From assembly GCA_963665015.2 (NCBI GenBank), contig CAXXSY010000003.1, positions 496,001 to 560,000 of the forward strand: 64,000 bases of DNA, in the 5' to 3' direction. Position numbers and translations under genes: made by a program. This DNA is from G963662655 sp963665015. GTDB taxonomy: Bacteria > Cloacimonadota > Cloacimonadia > Cloacimonadales > JAIOQZ01. The notes under the pieces are model-generated. The model searched no databases. It had not been told where the DNA came from and was given only the letters and a program-made list of their open reading frames with translations. This document shows positions 22,203 through 31,251 of the stretch, piece by piece (the first letter of the stretch is position 1; every line of letters begins with the position of its first letter).

Positions 22203-23420
22203 CTACTTATTCAGGATCTTCGCTACCTGCGGCGCTCTGAGCCGATGCGGCTGATGGAAACCGGAGCCGAGGAGCGGACGGATGTAGTAGCGGAAGTCGT
22301 CGGTCACGTTGTTCGCTTCCTGATTGATGAACCGATCCGGCATGACGCGCGTTTTTCCTGCAACCTCATCCAGCTTCACCAGTTTATAGTCAACCGAGTA
22401 GTAGCCGATGCGCTGAATGGTGATCGATCCGTCCAGATCGTGCCAGATAGCGTATTGCGCGGCCTTCTCGCCCACCTCGCGCGCCTCGTTCTGATCGACG
22501 TCCGAGACGCATTCGACGAACGAGCGTTGCAGGTAGCCGAATGTATCCGAGCGCACGCGCTTGATCTTCAGATGTTTCTTGATGTACTTGGCGAGGAGGT
22601 CTCCCAGCACGCCAGTGCCGGAGAGCTGCACGTTGCCGTGCTGGTCGCGCTCGATGTTATCCACGAGCTGTGTCACGATCTCCTGACCCGAGTTGTCCTT
22701 GATCCCTTCCGAAACCGCGATTACGCAGCGTCCGTACTGGTCATAGACCTTCTTGACATCATCGAGGAACTTGTTCACGTCGAAGGCGCGTTCCGGCAGA
22801 TAGATCAGATGCGGGCCGTCGTCAGGGTACTTCTTCGCCAGCGCTGCTGCGGCGGTGAGGAATCCCGCGTGACGTCCCATCACCACGCCGATATAGACGC
22901 CCGGGATGGAGCGGTTGTCGAGGTTCGCGCCGATGAAGGCGGACGCCACGAAACGCGCCGCGGAGGGATAGCCCGGCGTGTGGTCGTTCAGCACCAGGTC
23001 GTTGTCGATGGTCTTGGGAATGTGGATGGCGCGGAACTCGTATCCGGCCCGTTCCGCTTCGTGATTGACGATGCGCACCGTGTCGGCGGAGTCGTTGCCG
23101 CCGATGTAGAAGAAGTATCTGGCGTTGTGCGCCTTGAGCGCCTTGAAAATCTCGCGGCAGTAGGCTTCGTCCGGTTTGTCGCGTGTGGAGAGCAGCGCCG
23201 CGGAGGGGGTGCAGGCGACCTTCTCGAGATTGTTGGTGGTCTCCTGCGTCAGATCGACCAAATTCTCGTCAATGATGCCGCGCACGCCGTGCACCGCGCC
23301 ATAGACCCGATTCACCTGGGAAAACTTGCGCGATTCCAGCACGACACCCACCAGCGATTGATTGATCACCGCCGTGGGACCGCCGCCCTGCGCGACAACT
23401 ACATTACCTTCCAATGCCAT
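22203..23420 (-). CDS. Pyrophosphate-dependent 6-phosphofructokinase
   Basis: The product has 405 residues starting at ATG 23420 behind CTGGAGGATCATT. The phosphofructokinase fold is clear: QGGGPTAVINQSLVG at the start, GGND at 107-110, PKTIDND at 135-141 and GRHAGFLTAAAALA near 192. Aspartate in GGND and lysine in PKTIDND are the residues that mark PPi-using enzymes; ATP enzymes have GGDGS and PGTIDND. It would catalyse the reversible phosphorylation of fructose 6-phosphate with PPi. The gene stands alone next to the M20 hydrolase, 17 bp downstream of it, so both may be cotranscribed. Confidence 0.92.
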   Translation of the reverse strand: MALEGNVVVAQGGGPTAVINQSLVGVVLESRKFSQVNRVYGAVHGVRGIIDENLVDLTQETTNNLEKVACTPSAALLSTRDKPDEAYCREIFKALKAHNARYFFYIGGNDSADTVRIVNHEAERAGYEFRAIHIPKTIDNDLVLNDHTPGYPSAARFVASAFIGANLDNRSIPGVYIGVVMGRHAGFLTAAAALAKKYPDDGPHLIYLPERAFDVNKFLDDVKKVYDQYGRCVIAVSEGIKDNSGQEIVTQLVDNIERDQHGNVQLSGTGVLGDLLAKYIKKHLKIKRVRSDTFGYLQRSFVECVSDVDQNEAREVGEKAAQYAIWHDLDGSITIQRIGYYSVDYKLVKLDEVAGKTRVMPDRFINQEANNVTDDFRYYIRPLLGSGFHQPHRLRAPQVAKILNK

Positions 23421-23437
23421 AATGATCCTCCAGTATA

Positions 23438-24634
23438 TTATTTCAAATGTTGCTTCAGGATGGTCGGAAACGCCGCGTAGAACTGCGTGGCGAATACCAG
23501 ATCGCTGATCTTGACGTGTTCGTCCGTCGAGTGCGAGAGTTCCTCTCTACCGGGCGCGAAGCCGATCGACGGGATACCGAAACGTCCCATGCTGGACACG
23601 CCGTTGGTCGAGAACGACCAGCGTCCGACCGGCTTGGGCGGAATAACGGCGAGGTCGGCAGTTTCTTTCGCTGCCTTGACCAGTACGTGATCCTCGGGCA
23701 GAATCCAGGTGGGGAACACCTTCTCCTGATTCACCTCGTAGCCTTTCCAGCTTACCGCGTCGTACTCGGGGATGATGATCTCGGCATTGTCGCCGGTGAT
23801 CTCCTTCAGCTCCGCGACCACCGATTCCTTGGTCTCGCCGACGGTCATGCGGCGGTCGAGGTAGATTTCGCAACTGTCCGCCACCGAGCACAGCGACGGG
23901 CTGGTCGAGGTGATCTGCGAGATGGTGATGGTACCCTTGCCGAGGAAGGGATCGTCCTTCAGCCTGTCGTTGAGCTTTTCGATGCCCTCTATGATGGGCG
24001 CCATCTTATAAACGGCGTTGTCGCCGAGGTGCTCGTGCGCGCCGTGGGCTGATTTGCCCTTCGTGCGGACGATGATCTCCATCCTGCCGCGGTGACCGCG
24101 ATAGACGTGCAGGTCGGTCGGTTCGCCCAGCACCACGAAGTCGGGCTCGATGCCTTCGTTCTCGAAGATGTGTGTCAGCGGAAGGCCGTCGCAGTCCTCT
24201 TCCATCACCGAACACACGCAGTAGAGCGTGATGCCGTCCAGCAGGCCGAGGTCTTTCATAATCCGCGCGGCGTACGCCATGCAGGCTGCGGCGGGTTTTT
24301 CATCGACGCTGCCGCGTCCGTATATCTTGCCGTATTTCTCGAAGGCGGGGAATGGCGGGTAGTCCCAGCTATCGGGATCGCCGATGCCGACCACGTCGAT
24401 GTGCGCGTCGAAGAGCACGACCGTCTCGCCGTTGCCCATCTTTCCGACCGCGTTCCCGAGCTTGTCGCTGTACGCCTCGTCGAATTCCAGCTTCTTCATC
24501 TCCTGTACGATCCGCTCCACCACCTCCTGTTCCTGGCAGCTATAGGACGGGATCGATACGATATCTTTCAGGAACCGCACCATGTCGTCGCGGTAGTCCT
24601 CGCTCTTTCGAAGGATTTGATTCCACTCTTTCAT
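23438..24634 (-). CDS. M20-family metallohydrolase, YgeY type
   Basis: The product has 398 residues from ATG 24634 behind TTGGAGACAAGC; the longer open frame has no ribosome site. Dinuclear zinc ligands of the M20 family are visible: LFDAHIDVVG (His, Asp), GRGSVDEKPA (Asp), VMEEDCDG (catalytic Glu pair), LGEPTDL and the C-terminal ELSHSTDEHV (His). The DEK-P-A-A block and overall order match YgeY-type hydrolases, which are often annotated as selenium metabolism-linked. No other selenium gene is nearby, so that role is uncertain here. Amidohydrolase activity on an N-acyl or dipeptide substrate is the safe description. Confidence 0.85.
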   Translation of the reverse strand: MKEWNQILRKSEDYRDDMVRFLKDIVSIPSYSCQEQEVVERIVQEMKKLEFDEAYSDKLGNAVGKMGNGETVVLFDAHIDVVGIGDPDSWDYPPFPAFEKYGKIYGRGSVDEKPAAACMAYAARIMKDLGLLDGITLYCVCSVMEEDCDGLPLTHIFENEGIEPDFVVLGEPTDLHVYRGHRGRMEIIVRTKGKSAHGAHEHLGDNAVYKMAPIIEGIEKLNDRLKDDPFLGKGTITISQITSTSPSLCSVADSCEIYLDRRMTVGETKESVVAELKEITGDNAEIIIPEYDAVSWKGYEVNQEKVFPTWILPEDHVLVKAAKETADLAVIPPKPVGRWSFSTNGVSSMGRFGIPSIGFAPGREELSHSTDEHVKISDLVFATQFYAAFPTILKQHLK

Positions 24635-24811
24635 GCTTGTCTCCAATCGTTGTTTTACTCTTTGTCCATACATGTGTTTTGAATGGTCCATGTTGTCAAG
24701 CAGAAAGCGATGAAGTGGCTTGCATGGTGTATTGCCCCTACATTTCAAGTGTATTCAATCTATCTCGCTGTTGGGGTAGGGCATTGTTTCTGTAATTCGA
24801 AAAAGAAAATG

Positions 24812-25420
24812 TTATCGCTGTTCCATCAGTCGCCGTTCCTTTTCAATAACGTCATCCATTGGCAAAGTGTAAAGCTTCATAGAGATAATTTCCGCCTCTA
24901 TTTGTTTAATATTATCATTTATCGAATCTGTGATCAGAAATATCTGTTTTTCAGTGTTTTTGTAACGTATTATGGGAACTTTGCATTCTGGACACTTCCT
25001 CTTTCTCTTTGGAAATTCATCAAATCGGTACCCACAATTCGGGCATACTGGCTCCAATCGCCCCTTCTCAGTCAATACTTGTTGCAATGTGATCATTCCA
25101 CTTTCGATCCTTTCTTCGATCTGTATAATTTCAGATAGTAAGCTCTGTAAAGAGAATCCGACTTCTATGAGGTTATTTTCTGCTAATTCGATCATGCGCT
25201 TTATGGGGTCCTGTATTGTTTTAACCCTGCCAAGCTTTACACCAACATCATTTGTTTCATTGATGATTCGATAGGAGGATAGTACAATATAGAATTCTCC
25301 ATTCGCATTTCTCTCAATCTGCTGAATTCGTCTTTGATATTTAACTATTGCTTGCTTTTTCGCTTTTTGTGATTTAAAAATCGCCTCAATTAACCCAACC
25401 AATAATTTCAAAAATCCCAT
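24812..25420 (-). CDS. Uncharacterised protein with a C-terminal zinc ribbon
   Basis: The product has 202 residues from ATG 25420 behind TTGGAGGAGAAT. A hydrophobic N-terminus (GFLKLLVGLIEAIF) could be a membrane anchor. A long helical or coiled-coil region spans residues 25-115. A zinc ribbon with CPNCGYRF and CPECKVPI near 125-150 is followed by another helix. No catalytic motif is visible. It is clearly AT-richer than the surrounding genes and sits alone between two unrelated transcription units, so it may be acquired. The function is not recognised. Confidence 0.5.
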   Translation of the reverse strand: MGFLKLLVGLIEAIFKSQKAKKQAIVKYQRRIQQIERNANGEFYIVLSSYRIINETNDVGVKLGRVKTIQDPIKRMIELAENNLIEVGFSLQSLLSEIIQIEERIESGMITLQQVLTEKGRLEPVCPNCGYRFDEFPKRKRKCPECKVPIIRYKNTEKQIFLITDSINDNIKQIEAEIISMKLYTLPMDDVIEKERRLMEQR

Positions 25421-25996
25421 ATTCTCCTCCAATATTAATTCCAAACCCAACATTCATTTATGTAGTATGTCAAGCATATTTATTATTACACAACAGGAAT
25501 ACCCCCTTTTTTTTATATGGTCTTGGTTTTCTGTCAGTATGAGACGATTATTGTAGATTCTGTTGCAAATCGAATGGGTGAATGCTGTAATGCTGATCCT
25601 GAAGTCCTGGAGGGACGAAAGATGCTAGCGCGACACGTAAGTGCCGGGTACAGAATTCGGATGAGGAGTAAAGTCCCGTAGGGACGACAGATAGCATGCC
25701 GGATCATGTATCTGTCGCACCTCCGGTGCTTTTATGTGTATTGGCTGAAATAACTGGGGCTTACGCCCCAGCCTAACATCTGTCATCCCTACGGGATTAT
25801 TATGGCGAAAACCATTTCACCCACCAAATTCAGAAAATGGAACAGCTATTGTCATTGGAATTTTCAACGGCTGAAAACACGCAATACATAGCAATGTATT
25901 GATATACGAGCCAATTGATGGATCCTTTTTGGGGTATTTCTGTATTTATTATTACACAAATAGAAAGGGCAACCACAGAGGATTGCCCATAGATAA
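25421..25996. repeat. Gene-free gap with a family F repeat cluster
   Basis: The first 160 bp are AT-rich with no recognisable element. From 25594 to 25815 comes a cluster of GTCCCTCC.GGGAC-type palindromes: CCTGGAGGGACGAAAGATG, CACGTAAGTGCCGGGTAC, AAAGTCCCGTAGGGACGAC, GGGGCTTACGCCCC and CATCCCTACGGGAT. A shorter relative lies at about 12038-12095. No open frame is supported. Confidence 0.65.
25960..25988 (-). terminator. Rho-independent terminator of the M13 peptidase gene
   Basis: On the minus strand GGGCAA and TTGCCC form a short stem around TCCTCTGTGG, followed by TTTCTATTTG. It lies nine bases past the stop. Confidence 0.6.
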
Positions 25997-27919
25997 CTAC
26001 CAGATATAAGCTCTTTTCTCCGGCTCCAGATACATCGGATCGTCCGGCCGGATATCGAACGTCTCGTAGAATTCGTCGATATGCTGAAGCGGCCCGTAAG
26101 CACGGAACATGGTTGGCGAGTGTGGACCTCTGCACTGGTTGCGCTGGGCGTCGTCGGTAATCAGTTCGCGCCAGCTTTGCGCATACGAGATAAAGAACGT
26201 GCGGTCCGCCGATTTGTCCGGACATTCCCGGTGCATGGCGTCCAGAGCCACCCGAACGCCGCCCAGATCGGCGAGGTTCTCCATCAGTGTCGCCTTGCCG
26301 TCCACCGGGCAATCCTCGAAGGCGTAAAAGTGATCGTACTGGTCTATGAGCGGTTGCGTGCGTTTCTTGAACTTCGAGGTCAGCATCCACTTCTTCAGCC
26401 AGCTCAAGGGCTTTCCATCGACATCGTAAAGGCGTCCCTGGCTATCGATCGCGTGGGTCATCTCGTGCGCGATCCGGGTTCCGAGTCCGCCGTAATTCGC
26501 CGCTGTTTCAGCCTTTGGATCGAAGCGGGTCGGCAGGAAATTTCCGCCGGATAGCACGACCATATTCCTCTCCAGATCGTAGTGACAGGTCAGCGAGAAC
26601 GACCAGCATTCGGGGCGCACGTCGTCCCACGCACTTCCGATGCGCGAAAGCGTCTGCGCCAATCGCCACCTGCGAGATTTCAGCGCGATTTCCAAGAACG
26701 TGTCGTCCGGCTCGAGCTGATCCGCGAGTGTGTCCTCCGACAGCAAGTCCATTTGGGATTGTCCACCGATAACGAATTCCATCCGCGCGACCTTCTCGTG
26801 CGCACGCTCCCTCTCGGACGATCCCATCCAGTCGTTGGCATCGATACGCTTCAGCCATGCAGCCCTGACATTTTCCACCATCGTCGTAATTCGTTCTCTC
26901 ACAACCTGTCCGACGAATTCCTGAAGGTAGAATTCATTCAGGTATTCGGGCAAGTCGCGCATCATCTGTTCGACGACGGGATCGGTCAGTTCCAGTCCGT
27001 ATTGCTTCCGGTAAAACTCCGCGCGCGCAAGCTTGAAATCTCCGTGCATGTATCTGCAATAGGTCAGGAGCAATCGCGCAACTATATATGTCGTCAGATC
27101 CGCTCGATCCGCCTGCTGGAGCCATGAGCCGAGTTGCTCGAAATACTTGGGGTGATCGATGACGATATCCTGATCCGTGGAAATCGAGAGGCCGTCGAAC
27201 CAGACACCGAATTCCATGGGTTCGAACCACTTCGCAACCGCGGATACCGACACCTTGTTGTAGAGGTCCCAGGGCGAACGCGGTTGCGGCTGCAAGAAGG
27301 ATGCGATCCCGGTCTCGATCCGGATGGCGGCATCGGCCTTCGAAAGCGCTTCCTCCTCGGAATATCCGATCAGCGTGAAAAGCTCGCGCAGGAATTCTCG
27401 ATAGTTATCGTTATCAGACGACGAGACATTCAGGTATGGCTGCATCAGGATCAGGTAGTGCTGCTCGGGAACCTGCCATTTCTCGGGATCGTGAATCCGG
27501 AAAAACGAATCGACACCGATCGCTTGCAGTCGGGCGATTGCCTCCATGATTTGTCCTTTCCCCATCGACTCTTCGATCGAAGCGACCTGATCGAGCAGGA
27601 TATCCCTTTCCCGACCCTGGTCCGCCTCGTCATCCATGCCTGCACGATAATACGTGACCAGTACATGCTCGGATCTCGATCCGCTCAGCTTTCCTCGCGC
27701 CAATCTTTCCGATACGGCATGCAGCATCATGTTTTCCAGTTCGCTCAATTCGTTGTATCGATAGATACCCTTCGGAAGTGAATGGCTCTCCAGCCACACT
27801 CCGTTTGCGTAACGGTAGAAATCATCCTGCGGACGATGGGTCGTGTCGATCGTTGCCGGCTCGAACGCTACGACAGCGCATATCGATAACAGCGTAACAA
27901 TGAAAAATATAGCTCGCAT
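25997..27919 (-). CDS. M13-family (neprilysin-like) metallopeptidase, secreted
   Basis: The product has 640 residues, slightly shorter than typical M13 enzymes (about 670-700). A signal peptide covers residues 1-18. The N-terminal lid domain begins DDFYRYANGVWLESHSLP, as in the family. The zinc motif is HEMTH at 485-489 in GLGTRIAHEMTHAIDSQGR, the third ligand is Glu547 in ENLADLGG (547-554), and NGxxxPTRFDP-type text precedes it. The protein ends EKRAYIW, matching the conserved C-terminal tryptophan. It should cleave oligopeptides in the periplasm or outside. It starts ten bases after the FtsX-type permease gene, so the two are cotranscribed. Confidence 0.93.
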   Translation of the reverse strand: MRAIFFIVTLLSICAVVAFEPATIDTTHRPQDDFYRYANGVWLESHSLPKGIYRYNELSELENMMLHAVSERLARGKLSGSRSEHVLVTYYRAGMDDEADQGRERDILLDQVASIEESMGKGQIMEAIARLQAIGVDSFFRIHDPEKWQVPEQHYLILMQPYLNVSSSDNDNYREFLRELFTLIGYSEEEALSKADAAIRIETGIASFLQPQPRSPWDLYNKVSVSAVAKWFEPMEFGVWFDGLSISTDQDIVIDHPKYFEQLGSWLQQADRADLTTYIVARLLLTYCRYMHGDFKLARAEFYRKQYGLELTDPVVEQMMRDLPEYLNEFYLQEFVGQVVRERITTMVENVRAAWLKRIDANDWMGSSERERAHEKVARMEFVIGGQSQMDLLSEDTLADQLEPDDTFLEIALKSRRWRLAQTLSRIGSAWDDVRPECWSFSLTCHYDLERNMVVLSGGNFLPTRFDPKAETAANYGGLGTRIAHEMTHAIDSQGRLYDVDGKPLSWLKKWMLTSKFKKRTQPLIDQYDHFYAFEDCPVDGKATLMENLADLGGVRVALDAMHRECPDKSADRTFFISYAQSWRELITDDAQRNQCRGPHSPTMFRAYGPLQHIDEFYETFDIRPDDPMYLEPEKRAYIW

Positions 27920-27929
27920 TGGCTTTCCT

Positions 27930-30326
27930 CTACTCGTACTTCAGCGCGTTGGCCGGATTCATCCTTGCGGCCTTGATCGTGTGGAACAGGATCGTGACCA
28001 GCGAGATGAAGATCACGATCAGTGCGGAAATAACGAAAATCCACGGCGAGAGCGACGCCTGGAAACAGAACGTCCTGATCCACTGCCGGATCCCGTACCA
28101 GGAGATGGGTATGGCGATGACGTTCGCCAGCAGTACCCATTTGACAAAGTCTCTGGAGAGGATGAACGCGATCTCCTGATTGGTCGATCCCAGCACCTTG
28201 CGGATGCCGATCTCCTTTACGCGGTGCTTCAGCGCGAACGACGCCAGCCCGAACAGTCCCAGGCACGCGATCATGACCGCCAGACCCGAAAACCAGGAGA
28301 ATATCTTCCCCAACCGCATTTCGTAGGCATGCAGATCATCGAAATGCTCCGCAACGTACCCAAACTGAAGCGGTATTCCCGGCTCGATCTCTTCCCACTT
28401 CGCTTCCAGGCGGTCGATTGTCTCCTGCGCACCGGTTTCCTCGATCGAGATATTGACGATAGGCTTGACCGTGCTGCGCATGAACAGAACCAGTGGCTCG
28501 ATGCTTTCACGGAACGACCGTATATGGAAGTCCTTCACGACGCCAATGACGTTGTATTCCCGATGCTCACCGTTCGCATCCATCGAGCCCAGATCACGAA
28601 TTTTCCTGCCGATGGGATTCTCCCAGCCGACTTCCTTCACCAGCGCCTCGTTGACCAGCACATTCTCATTGTCCGGATAGCGATCAGGTGATATCGTATC
28701 GCCTTCCAGTATCTGAATCTCGTAGGTGTCGATGAACTCCGGATCGGTGTCGATCCATTTGATCATCATGACGGCTTCATCATCGAGTCCTTCGATGTGC
28801 ATACCGCCACCGGTACAGGCTCCCGCGCCCGGGAATCCGGTGGACAGGCTCACGTGCCGGACGCCGGAGAGCTTGCCGAACTCCGTTTTTGCGCGCTGAC
28901 TCAGCTCGTACATATTGTTCATCGTCAAGACCGCGATCAGTGTATTGTCTTTCTTGAATCCGAGGTCGGAATTGCGGATGAAGCGAAGCTGATGATAGAT
29001 GGCAATCGTGCCGCTGATCAGCGCAATGGAGATGGCGAACTGGAACAGGGTCAGGAAGTTACGGAACCCGCCCGACTTCTTGCGGCCGCCGATGAATCCC
29101 TTAAGGATCGGAACCGGCTCCGCGCCGGAGAGATATAGCGCCGGGTAGAGTCCCGCGAAGAAACCGGTCACAACCACCAGCAGGAATCCCGCCCCGATGA
29201 TTCGCCAGTTGAGCGCCCGTTCAAACATCTGATTGTAACCCGTCAGCTCCGTGAAGAACGGATAGATGATCAGGATGACGAGCAGGGACAGGAGCGCCGC
29301 CACGACCGAAAGCAGCAGCGATTCACGTAAGAACTGCCGCACCAATGCCATCCGCGACGCGCCATACACCTTGGACACGCCGATCTCCCGGTTGCGGATC
29401 GAGGCGTTTGCGGTGATCAGCATGGCGAAGTTGATGCACGCCAGCGCCAGAATGAAGATGCCGATCGCGGTGAACAGATAGACATAGTTCGTGTTGCCGG
29501 TGAGCGCCATATCGTATTCGAGCGTCGAATGCAGATGGATATCCTTGACCGGCTGCAACCCGAGGTTGAACTCCATGCCGCCTTCGCCGGGCTCCATCTC
29601 CATCTTGTCCATGGCGAACGTCTTGATTTTCTTCTCCAGCTCTATCGGATCGACATTCTGCGACAGCTTGACGTACGTATAGAAGCCGAAGCGTCCCCAC
29701 AACTGCGGGTTGTCCGGATCAAGCCCCTCGATCGGTGTCAGCATATTGAAGGAAAAGTGCATGTTTTCGGGCGGGTCTTCCACGATGCCGGTAACCGTGT
29801 AGTCGGACTGGTTCGTCCGGATTACTTTGCCCAGCGGGTCTTCATCGCCAAAGAATGTCTCTGCGGTCGATTGCGTGAGGATTATGGTGTTGGGCTCGGT
29901 AAGCATGTCGCTCGACGTGCTCGCGATAATGGGTACGCCGAACAGGTCGCAGAAATCCGAGGTAACCGGCAGAATCCCGTTTATACTGAACTCGCGATCC
30001 CCGACCTTGAGTTGTCGCGAACCGCTCTTCTGCTGTAACGTAGCTGCCGTTTCGATCTCGGGAAACTCCTCTTGCAGATGCTTGCCCAGCGGAAGCATCG
30101 TGACCGAGTAGTTGATGGGCAAATCCGATATGCGCCCGTAGATGAACACGCGATAGATGCGCTCGTAATCGGGTATCCCGCGATCGAAGCTCAATTCGTA
30201 GGTGACGAATATCCCGATCAGGAAACACACGACCAAACCGATGATCAGGCTGAGAAGGTTCAAGATGAATAGTAACCGGTGGCGCATGTAGCTGCGCAGA
30301 ACAAGTTTTAACCGTAAAAAAGACAT
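27930..30326 (-). CDS. FtsX/MacB-type ABC transporter permease with two permease domains
   Basis: The product has 798 residues from ATG 30326 behind TTTGGAGAGGAT. The architecture is helix, periplasmic MacB-like domain (30-250), three helices around 285-430, then a second helix, periplasmic domain and three more helices at 680-790, ending AARMNPANALKYE, a typical ending for this group. NREIGVSKVYGASR and VKEIGIRKVLGSTNQEI mark the two coupling helices. Such proteins move lipoproteins, peptides or antibiotics, or transmit force, and need an ATPase partner. None is encoded beside it, so the ATPase must lie elsewhere. The downstream peptidase may act on the exported substrate, which is inference. 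Confidence 0.85.
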   Translation of the reverse strand: MSFLRLKLVLRSYMRHRLLFILNLLSLIIGLVVCFLIGIFVTYELSFDRGIPDYERIYRVFIYGRISDLPINYSVTMLPLGKHLQEEFPEIETAATLQQKSGSRQLKVGDREFSINGILPVTSDFCDLFGVPIIASTSSDMLTEPNTIILTQSTAETFFGDEDPLGKVIRTNQSDYTVTGIVEDPPENMHFSFNMLTPIEGLDPDNPQLWGRFGFYTYVKLSQNVDPIELEKKIKTFAMDKMEMEPGEGGMEFNLGLQPVKDIHLHSTLEYDMALTGNTNYVYLFTAIGIFILALACINFAMLITANASIRNREIGVSKVYGASRMALVRQFLRESLLLSVVAALLSLLVILIIYPFFTELTGYNQMFERALNWRIIGAGFLLVVVTGFFAGLYPALYLSGAEPVPILKGFIGGRKKSGGFRNFLTLFQFAISIALISGTIAIYHQLRFIRNSDLGFKKDNTLIAVLTMNNMYELSQRAKTEFGKLSGVRHVSLSTGFPGAGACTGGGMHIEGLDDEAVMMIKWIDTDPEFIDTYEIQILEGDTISPDRYPDNENVLVNEALVKEVGWENPIGRKIRDLGSMDANGEHREYNVIGVVKDFHIRSFRESIEPLVLFMRSTVKPIVNISIEETGAQETIDRLEAKWEEIEPGIPLQFGYVAEHFDDLHAYEMRLGKIFSWFSGLAVMIACLGLFGLASFALKHRVKEIGIRKVLGSTNQEIAFILSRDFVKWVLLANVIAIPISWYGIRQWIRTFCFQASLSPWIFVISALIVIFISLVTILFHTIKAARMNPANALKYE

Positions 30327-30487
30327 ATCCTCTCCAAAGATTCGTATTCCTCTATGCGTACTAAAAAGTAGAACGTGCAATTCCCATACCACTGTGAAAA
30401 CGCCCTGTTGACAGTTCAGGAAGCGGCGTAACCGTCGTACGAATCACCAATTTCGTAATATTTATGTACGATATCGGACAGTGCGAT

Positions 30488-31105
30488 CTATCCTTTACGC
30501 CTCTTGTGGATCATCCCGATGATGGGCATCAGGAGGTAGCACATTGTGCTGTAGCCGGGGTAGAATGGCGCTATGGCAATCGCCAGCAGCGGTACGCCTA
30601 TGTACATCAGGATATCGTGGATGAATCGACCGCGGTTGATATGCCCCCTGAATTCCTCAAACATCAGGTCCGTTCGCTTCTTCAGGTGGATGCAACGGAT
30701 CATGTTCAGGACTCCGAGCGCGAGCAGATTGACGTGGAAGACCATCTCCGCGACAACGTTCCCCGAGTAGTCGCCCATCAGTGAGGACGAAAACGGCAGC
30801 AGGCAGATGAACATCAGCGATCCGAGCGAAATGAGCGTATAGGGTTTGCTGAGCGTCTCGATGTGGCGCAGGATGCTGTTGTTGTTGATCCACATCGACA
30901 TGCAGATGGCGAAGCTGAGGATGTAGTTGAAGAATTGAGACCACATCTTCGATAACGCTTGCAGCATATCGGACGACGACGCGACCGTCATTCCCTCCGG
31001 CACCTCGATCCCGATCACCATCAGCGTCATGGCAATCGCGAACACGCCGTCGTTCAGCGCTTCGAATCGCGTCTTCTTGACATAGAATTCATCTACCGTC
31101 GCCAT
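30488..31105 (-). CDS. TMEM175-type (DUF1211) membrane protein, probable cation channel
   Basis: The product has 205 residues from ATG 31105 behind GGGGTATCGCA. Residues 10-35 read RFEALNDGVFAIAMTLMVIG, which is the DUF1211/TMEM175 helix-1 signature (RxxxxxDxVFAIAxTLL). About six hydrophobic helices follow, and the tail is basic (HKRRKG). Bacterial members form potassium-permeable channels as tetramers. The canonical FSD is replaced by LND here. The gene is a single unit between the permease and a sorted secreted protein. Confidence 0.82.
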   Translation of the reverse strand: MATVDEFYVKKTRFEALNDGVFAIAMTLMVIGIEVPEGMTVASSSDMLQALSKMWSQFFNYILSFAICMSMWINNNSILRHIETLSKPYTLISLGSLMFICLLPFSSSLMGDYSGNVVAEMVFHVNLLALGVLNMIRCIHLKKRTDLMFEEFRGHINRGRFIHDILMYIGVPLLAIAIAPFYPGYSTMCYLLMPIIGMIHKRRKG

Positions 31106-31198
31106 TGCGATACCCCGTCGATTGATTTGCACCAATCAAACGCAGATCAATTCATTGCGGTCAAGAAGATTATTGGGGCCTCACATCAACACGCGAAA

Positions 31199-31243
31199 TC
31201 AATTTCTGAATGTGTTACGGAATAACTCTTCCGAATGTTGATT
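31199..31243. repeat. Short inverted repeat, family E copy 1
   Basis: CAATTTCTGAATGTG and CTTCCGAATGTTG flank about 13 bases. Better-preserved copies are at 36407-36449, 43511-43592 and 43614-43660. It lies just past the stop of the 31252-32235 gene. Confidence 0.5.
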
Positions 31244-31251
31244 TCCGGGCG

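Noticed and set aside
22245..23480. 411-codon open frame opposite the phosphofructokinase gene
   Set aside because: It has no ribosome site or motifs, while the other strand is a clear PFK.
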